From positions 67,134,757 to 67,198,756 of the forward strand of contig CM077165.1 of the NCBI GenBank assembly GCA_039583875.1: DNA of 64,000 nt, in the 5' to 3' direction. This document shows positions 57,115 to 64,000 of this stretch, one piece after another. Within the stretch, counting starts at the first letter, position 1. Each line of letters opens with the position of its first letter. The notes beneath the pieces were generated by a model. That model did not search any database. It saw only the letters and a list, made by a program, of their open reading frames with translations, and had not been told where the DNA came from. The position numbers and the translations under genes were made by a program. This stretch comes from Platanthera guangdongensis (Eukaryota > Streptophyta > Magnoliopsida > Asparagales > Orchidaceae).

Positions 57115-58820
57115 TGTACAACCCCGTGTTCGTCGAACGGGCCCCACCAGAAAGATCGAGCGGGCCCAGTCCCGCGACCCGCACCCAAGCGACAAGCAGG
57201 CATGCGGCAAGAGGCTGGTCCGCTCCCGCTCGGTTCAGGAGAGCGAGCTAGGCGAGACGACTCCCCTATCCCTCCCGCTCGCTTAGAGAATCGTTGAACC
57301 GATACTCGCGGATGGGCTCGATGACCCGCGATCTGCGAGCCGTTCTGAGGGCCACGATGGCCGCCAGTCCGTCCCCTATACGCGACCTGGCCACCTATCC
57401 GCCTCGGCAGAGGACTGGCAGGTCGCAGCTGTCCGGCTCGCGTTCGCCCGAGAGGAGTAGGCGAGCCGCTAGAACCAGGTCGCGCATGCCTCACGCGGAG
57501 AGGGATTTGATGGCGAGGATGCCCCGCCATTTGATCGTGCCAACACGGACTTCTATTTTGATCGCCGTCGCTACATGTTCGTGGATGTTGATGACCGTTG
57601 CCGCAACCTTCGTCGCCGCCGCCGCCGTCGCCGCTACATGTTCGTAGTCATTAATGACCATTGCCGCAAACGTCGTCGCCGTCGTCGCAAGCTTAATGGT
57701 TGGGATTTTTTCCGCGACACCTTCCGCCAATGCCGCGTCAAAATATCCGCCGCATTTACGCATGAATTTATAATTTTGTTGTCTAAATTCTGCATTTTAA
57801 TTTCAGCATTGTTTTTATTGTTTAGCATTTAATTTTTTGTTGTTTATGGCCTATGTTTAGCCATAATTTATGTGCATGAAACAATTTGATTCCCTTGCCT
57901 ATATAAAGTGCAAAACTTGGTTGTAAGAGGTATTGAAATTGAAGAAATTAAAACCTAGCCTTCTATTTGGCTCCCAGCTGACACCCTCCTTCTCCCTCTC
58001 GGTACCTCTCTTGACCGACAGCTTGCTCCCACCCGAACTAGGAAAGAAAAAAAGGCCGCTCGACCTGTTGTTGCCGCCCCTTTATGGCTGCCTCTTGCCA
58101 CTCCGGCGACGCTTCTCCCTCCTCCTGTGTGACTCCGAAGAAGGCAGTTCGATTCTCATCATCCGGTGCGACTCCGGTGGCCCATGGAAGAGCGATTCCT
58201 CCACTAAATCTTGTTTCTCCTCGTCTTGAAATTCCCGTTTTGGGTAAAGAATCTCTATCCCTAAATATTGTGTGAGTTTTCATCTTAATCTTGTGAGTTA
58301 TTGGAGACAAGTGGTTTACAAATTTTATCCTAAATATTGAATCTAGTTGCCTTCATAAATCTGAAGTTGTATTGCTTTTAATTCCGAATTTTACGAAGAT
58401 TTCCGTAAGGATAGGTCCCTTTGGACGCTTGCAAACCGGGGTTTGTTCAACCTTTGGTTTCGAACGGATCAAGAGGATTTGGTATATCCTCGTAGGGTTT
58501 TGTTTTGAAGGCGTATTTGGACTCATTTCTGAATTGCAATCTTAGTCTGGATAGCCTTCCCTGTGGATGGAAAATTGAATGTGTTATGACGCTAGATGCA
58601 TGGTTAGGATACGCTAATGTATTTGCGATGTTCGTGTAAATGTGGTTGGGAAATACTCACGTGTGAGATCGCACAGTTATAAACAAAACTCTGCCGAAAT
58701 TTAGAGTTTTGTACGCACGCCACGTGTTCGCTAAAATTCCCCATAGGAACTTAGGTTTGTCATAGGATCTCTTCTTTGTCATTTTCTTTTCCTGGTGTCG
58801 CGAAGGGGTGGCCTGCATCA
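57115..58820 (+). mobile_element. Putative 5' LTR of element G
   Basis: Chromovirus homology ends at 57114 and TGTACAACCCCG begins at 57115. A CATCA end at 58820 precedes a tRNA-Met-type PBS. 1,706 bp. A TATA box (TATATAAAG) is near 57899. The U3 part is GC-rich, starts with gttcgtcgaacggg, and holds a 63-bp duplication (57563-57690). Short frames here, including an arginine-rich one, look incidental. The left boundary depends only on the homology break. Confidence 0.55.
57563..57690. repeat. 63-bp tandem duplication in LTR of G
   Basis: ctacatgttcgt occurs at 57571 and 57634, and both are followed by tgatgaccgttgccgcaa-like sequence and a run of cgtcgccgc. The period is a multiple of three, but I see no convincing coding context. 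Confidence 0.7.
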
Positions 58821-58823
58821 ATT

Positions 58824-58835
58824 TGGTATCAAAGC
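58824..58835 (+). other. PBS of element G
   Basis: TGGTATCAAAGC is one base off the standard initiator tRNA-Met site and lies three bases after the inferred LTR end. Confidence 0.75.
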
Positions 58836-59010
58836 GAGGTTTGTCAATTTCTCAACTTGGCAACGATCCGCCCTTTTCCATGCTACCCCCCCCACTTGCA
58901 CTTAGGTACGCCTCGTATGTTTTAAAATTTTTTTTCTAGTTATATAAAAAAAAAGTGTTTTACGTTTCGTTCTTATTTGGAGTTATATTTGTTCTTTTTC
59001 GTGGTCCGTT

Positions 59011-59231
59011 ATGGCGCACATTGGGAGTCCCCTTCCCTCACGTTCCTCAGTTGGTGCATTTCGCAGGGAGATGAACCACCAATTTGACGACATAAAGGCG
59101 TTAAAAGCCCAAATTAGCGGTCAGCCACTGACACCTCATATTGCGCCCCCTAGGAAACCACTTAGGACGTTTGTCCCTTGTTCAAAGGGTAGTCAAGCGA
59201 TTATGACACCACCACTGCGCACCTCTAGGCC
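59011..59231 (+). pseudogene. Element G gag N-terminus, cut by element F
   Basis: ATG at 59011, about 175 bases after the PBS, opens MAHIGSPLPSRSSVGAFRRE, then MNHQFDDIKALKAQISGQPL and a proline/arginine-rich stretch. Position after the PBS and the gag-like start suggest gag, but no diagnostic domain is reached before element F interrupts at about 59232. Sequence after that belongs to F even though the frame stays open to 59433. Confidence 0.55.
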
Positions 59232-61188
59232 CGATAGAATTCTGGTGGGCCAAAACCCGAACAGGCAAGCGTACCTGTCGAATTGTAGTACCAAGGTCGT
59301 ATTTAAACACGGGGTTGTCAAGTACTTCTACTCGCGCTCTAACTATTATCCTGCCGGAAAACTAATGGGATTTGAGAATTTTAAAATTCAAACTGAAACG
59401 AAATCTGAAACGGAACTATGGATTAAAAGATAGCACTTGATCGATGATTCACCATGAAAAGAGATAGGAGAAATGAAAAAAATAATTTATAATTGCGACT
59501 TCACTCGACCGTGACGGATCCGACAATAAGACAAAATCTCGCTAGAGCATTAAGTCTCCTAACTTATAGACGCTTTGATCGAAATCTCTTTACAAATCAA
59601 AGGGGCCTAAAGTTGCATTATCGAGATGATCCGCACTATTGGATTTGACTCCAATCCGGAGGATTTACGTCGTCCTATCTCTAGGATTGCGTTCAACTCC
59701 TTCCCTCTTTGAGTGATCTTTCAAATCAATAAGTCTCTCGACTATTATGAAATGAGATCAAAGGCCTACTACCGTATACCGGAAATACGGAGTCGGCTCG
59801 AAATAAATCAAAGAGGGATCGAGCGAAAGTTAGCAAAAATAGAATTTCGAAGTAAAAATAATTCCTATCTCAAATCATGGATCCTCATGATCAAATGCTA
59901 AAAGACGATTAGCTACGCATAGTTGAGAAAGAAAGCACGGAAAGATAAAAGAAATTCATTTTCATTGATATGTAAAAATGGAGAAGTACAAAATAATAAA
60001 GGGACAAGATTATGCTAACGAAGAAAAGATTATACTATCAAAAGCAAAGGTTACACTAATGAAGACTTAACAACATGTAAGCAACATAAAATAAAGACTC
60101 TCTCTTGAACTAGTACTTCACTTGCTCTCCAAAATCCAACTCTCCAAAGCATGAGACCATGGTGCCCTTTTATAGATGAGGAGGGAAGATTCTAGAATGG
60201 AAAGAAGAAGAGGGGGCAAGGGGGGTGGCCGGCCATGTAGGGTGGAGAAGGTGCATGCATGCATTGAATGAGGTGGAGAGAATTCATGCATGATATTAAA
60301 TGAAGGAAGAGGGAGAATATACATTCATGCATATAAATTTAAAAGAAATGAAATACATAAAAGAGGGGGGATGGATGGTAATAAAGAGTGGAGAAAAATA
60401 ATAAAAAGGAGGGAGAGGAGGGAACATGCATGAATGTGGCTTATGGAAATGAAATAAAATAAAGGAGAGAGGGGGGATGGATGGTAATAATGAAGGGGGG
60501 GAAATATAGGGGGCCGGCCATGCACTTATGAGAGAATCATGCAAGGTGGCATGCCATGAACTTGAATAAATTCATGCATGGGCTTGGGTAGAGGCTAGGT
60601 GGGCTGCTTGGTGGCTCGGGTAGGGGCTGTTTTGGGCTGCATAGGGGGCTCGGGTTGGCTAGGAGAGCTGCTTGGGCTGCACCATATGGGGCCGGGCTGC
60701 ACCATGTTTGAAGTGGGCTGCTTGGGGGGCTCGGGTTTGAGTTTGAGGAGGGCTGCACTTTGTGGGCTGCATCATCTAGCAAGTACCTACAAGAAAATAA
60801 CACATAATAACATTAGTTATATAAGAAATCATAACACAACTAAGCAACATAATATTAGTTTAATAAAATAACATAAAACATAAAACAAAACATACTAGTA
60901 ATTAAACATAAACATAACATACTAGTAATTAATTATATTCAAAAACAAAACACTAGTGAACATAAAACATAAAACATATAATAAAACTATAGATTTTTAT
61001 ATCAAAACATAACAAAATAAAATTTCAACATAATGAGCAAATAAAGCTATAATAAAACTAGGAATTATAATATCCTAACACAACAAGACTTTAAACAAGA
61101 TATGCATGAAAATACATGAATCATACAATTAAACTAGGAATTTTGCATACTAAACTATCCCAAACATGATGACTAAAACAAGTCATCA
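59232..61188 (-). mobile_element. 3' LTR of Athila-type element F (minus strand)
   Basis: The segment acaggcaagcgtacctgtcg and the ggatttgactccaatccggaggattta block match the LTRs of A. The LTR ends AGTCATCA at 61188 beside a PPT. Its left end should read TGAT but shows CGATAGAATT, so 59232 is approximate. About 1.96 kb. No conserved ORF; it includes gggct/tgcttgggctgc words (60590-60780). Confidence 0.7.
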
Positions 61189-61229
61189 AATTCCCCCATG
61201 CTAGAGTATTTGCTTGCCCTCAAGCAAAT
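61189..61229 (-). other. Element F PPT with adjacent hairpin
   Basis: The complement of 61189-61205 reads CTCTAGCATGGGGGAATT, ending at the LTR start TGATGACTTG. A perfect hairpin, ATTTGCTTG-ccct-CAAGCAAAT, lies at 61208-61229. Confidence 0.85.
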
Positions 61230-63157
61230 AAAACTTAAAGAACTAGGGAAACAAAAGAAGTTTTAGGTTGCATAATTAAGAAAATCAAAACATGAAAAAT
61301 TAAACTATCCTAATTCCTATGTTAACAACTAGTGGGGTGAGAAGTGCACAATAGAAAACTTGAAAGTGGAGACCTAAAAATATCATTAGAGCATAAGAAA
61401 AGTCTACACCTTTCTAAATCTTAAAAACAAGGCATCCAAAATAAATGAAAATAAGGACAACAAAAAGTAGAGGTTCTAAATAAACGGCGCATTAACAAAC
61501 TACTAGGTTGCTAGATAAACATTAACTCTAAGACACTCCAAGATAACCTCCAAAGAAATCCATCAATGATGGTGGCCATAGGCTTGTACGTTCACACTTT
61601 CTCCACTACGCGAAATTAAGTTCTAAGATCATTAGGACTTCTACTAGGCATTAAAACTTGGCTTAGGTAAATGATTAGGAAGTGGAATCAAAGATAAACA
61701 TGAGGGTTTTAGGCACTAAACCAAGGTGAGCTCAAAAATAAATAAAGCATAATGAAAAAATGAGAAATGACAAGTATATCATTTTTCCAACATGAAACTA
61801 CAAAACAAGGCCATGGCATTTTTTTCTTTTATAAACTTGGCCAAACATAAACTTTTTGCATTCATTTGATTTTTTTGATTTTTTTTTTTTTGATTTGATT
61901 TTGTAATGATATATTTTTTTTCTTTCTCAAATTTTTTTTTCCTTTTGAATAACATTTGAATAGAAGGCTCCAAAAAATGAGCTTGAGAATTTCCCAATCA
62001 TTTCAAAAATAATATCCTTCCCACAAAAATAATTTTTAAGCTCAAATTTATAGTGCAAAAATAGGAAAGATATTTGGCTTTGGTGAACATAATGAAATGA
62101 AAGGTGGAGCTAAAAACAAAGAAAATAAGGAAAAGGCCCAAAATTGTTTTGCAAGGGTTTTGTTTTTGGTGGGCATGAAAAGCTCAAACTATTCAAATGG
62201 TGGCCTAAATCATTTCTAAAGAACGTAAAAAAAACGGCGCAAATGCTTCGAGAGTAGCTTGGTACAAGTTCTAGACACCAAGAAAGACTACCTCGCAAAT
62301 GAAAAAGAGCTAATGATACCTAGCAACCATTCGTAAGCAACTAACCGGATAAAAAGATATAACTACAAATTGCTACTTATAACGTAAAAAACGGATGCCT
62401 ATATTTAAGAAAAAGAAACTAGTAGAACTAAACTATGTTAAACTGATAAATTTAGAAAACCTATTCAAAGAAATCTAAATAGAACTAAGGAACCGCACGG
62501 GCCTACACATCACTAGAAGAAACATAAAAATAAAGATAGAAAATAATTTTAGGTTTTGTTTTTCAAATAGATTTTAGCATAATTTTTTTGATTTTTGTTT
62601 TTTTCTAATTTTTTGGGTTTTATATTTTATAATTTTTGGATTTTAGAAAACATAAAATACTATACTAATATAAAGCATAATTTTGTTTTTTTGTTTTTTT
62701 TTTTGAACGAAGAAGAACAAAAAGGAAAAGACAAAAGAAACTAGACCCCCCCATGCTTAAATCCTTCATTGCCCTCAATGAAGAAAACATAAAGAAAAAG
62801 AGAAGGGGACTGAGAAGAAGAGAAAAAGAAAAATGCAGGAAAAGTAATAAAAAAGAACAGGACTTCCCCGGGTTCGTGAGATGAAGGCGGATGTCGCTCC
62901 CCCATGCTTGCTGTTTAGAGTACTTGATCGTCAGCAGGTATGACTTGATCCATCTGATATCAGCAACGGCGGAGCGGCGACCACGAACATGGACTTGATT
63001 GGCCTCCGGTAGGAAGAGCAAAATAAAAACAAAACATGGATAGAGTCCATGGGCAGATGCCCGATAATGTTTTTTTTTTTATTACAATCATCCAAATAAA
63101 AGAGTCACAAAATAATAATAAGTCCAAAACGAAAATGTCCATCAGAAAATAAGAGAA
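61230..63157 (-). other. Element F 3' non-coding region
   Basis: About 1.9 kb of AT-rich sequence between PPT and integrase without a supported ORF. A second PPT-like tract (62744-62760, complement TTAAGCATGGGGGGGTC) sits beside a perfect hairpin, CTTCATTG-ccct-CAATGAAG (62764-62783). A third tract, ctcccccatgcttg, is at 62897-62910. T-rich runs occur near 61860-61945 and 62690-62705. Confidence 0.7.
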
Positions 63158-64000
63158 CTAAGAATCAAAAAGAAGATTCTCCTTGGCAGGAGTCACAGAA
63201 TCATTAGAGAAATAGAGTTTAAGTCTATGACCATTAACTTTAAAGTCCCCCTTATCGGGGTGTGAAAGTAGCACAGTGCCGTAAGGAAAAACATCCTTGA
63301 CCGTGAATGGTCCGGACCATCTAGATTTGAGCTTTCCCGGGAAGAGACGTAAACGCGAATTAAAAAGAAGAACTTGATCGCCTGGTTTAAAAGTTTTAGG
63401 GTGGCGCAGGTTCTTATCGTGATACAATTTCGTGCGTTCTTTGTAAATTTTATTATTTTCGTATGCGTACGCTCGCCACTCGTCAAGCTCATTTAGTTGG
63501 TTTTTTCTATGCTCGCCGACCGAGTGCGGATCGAAATTAAAAAACTTTAACGCCCAGTACGCACGGTGTTCTACTTCTACCGGAAGATGACACGATTTTC
63601 CATAGACTAATCGGAAAGGAGTACAACCGATGGCGGTCTTGTACGCTGTCCGATAGGCCCACAGAGCATCGTCCAATTTTAAAGACCAATCCTTACGAGA
63701 AGTAGAAACGTTTTTCTCCAAAATTCGTTTAAGTTCGCGATTGACTACCTCGACCTGACCGTTAGTTTGGGGGTGATAAGCGGTGGATAATTTATGCGTA
63801 ACGCCATATTTGGCTAAAGCCTTAGTGAGTTGAGCGTTGCAAAAATGACTTCCCCTATCACTAACGATCGCTCGAGGAAAACCAAAGCGAGAAAATAATT
63901 TTTTTAAAATTTGACAACAACGCGAGCATCATTATTTGGTAGAGCTTGGGCCTCGGCCCACCTAGAAACATAATCGACTGCGACTAGAATATATTTATTT
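63158..64000 (-). pseudogene. Element F integrase (partial)
   Basis: From the right edge the minus strand reads YILVAVDYVSRWAEAQAL (first catalytic Asp). A single-base frameshift follows near 63910, then LFSRFGFPRAIVSDRGSHF (second Asp) and YHPQTNGQVEVVNRELKRIL (Glu). The C-terminal part is open to 63158: LWAYRTAYKTAIGCTPFRLV, YGKSCHLPVEVEHRAYWALK, then FKPGDQVLLFNSRLRLFPGK and KLKSRWSGPFTVKDV. The triad is present and only the frameshift is visible damage. This is the typical Athila integrase. The rest of pol lies beyond the window. Confidence 0.9.

Noticed and set aside
57575..57832. Arginine-rich 85-codon frame in the LTR of G
   Set aside because: The arginines come from a cgtcgccgc repeat. 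The frame has no conserved motif and starts inside the duplication.
1..64000. Integrated plant pararetrovirus sequence
   Set aside because: All RT regions are accompanied by LTR retrotransposon integrase, PBS, PPT or LTRs. No movement protein or coat-protein-like frame was found.

Overview
The window is a block of nested LTR retrotransposons from a flowering plant. I see no host gene, rRNA or tRNA gene. Plant origin rests on the element types: SIRE-type Ty1/copia with an extra ORF after pol, Ty3/gypsy chromoviruses with a chromodomain behind integrase, and Athila-type Ty3/gypsy elements primed by tRNA-Asp. The species cannot be named from this; the setting looks like heterochromatin. Nearly every coding region is broken.

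Layout. 1-3054: leader, primer-binding site (PBS) and a ~2.9 kb LTR of an Athila-type element on the minus strand. It is inserted in Copia I (3055-5745, + strand, pol in one frame with five stops, then a 3' LTR). Copia I in turn sits in the decayed pol of a related copy, Copia II (5746-7141). 7142-9682: 3' LTR and polypurine tract (PPT) of a minus-strand SIRE-type element (H), cut by a + strand SIRE-type element (S, 9683-19042: LTR, PBS, gag, protease, integrase, RT, RNase H, additional ORF). S is cut by a chromovirus array (19043-57114) arranged LTR - pol - LTR - pol on the minus strand. Its LTRs are about 5.16 kb.

The array has itself been invaded. The middle LTR holds element A (30786-36930, TSD AAGGT) and solo LTR B (39634-44318, TSD CCTTG). 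The second pol copy holds element C (48255-56714, TSD ACAAG), and C holds solo LTR D (50405-52696, TSD GCCCA). From 57115 another gypsy-type element (G) begins, and it is cut at about 59232 by an Athila-type element (F) that runs off the window.

The array contains its own controls. The undisturbed first LTR and first pol copy show the empty sites of A, B and C. LTR divergence estimated by eye (about 7-8% for the host LTRs, 3-4% for A and C) agrees with the order of nesting.

The most interesting signals are these. (1) Many short perfect inverted repeats form arrays, different in each family, in the LTRs and untranslated parts of at least six elements; they often lie just upstream of the TATA box, and TCGA-centred motifs recur across copia and gypsy families. 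(2) A and C carry only a gag-like zinc-finger ORF and no pol. (3) The Athila-type elements carry two or three PPT-like tracts, several next to a small hairpin. (4) The first chromovirus copy has lost active-site aspartates in protease, RT and integrase, three of them as Asp to Tyr.
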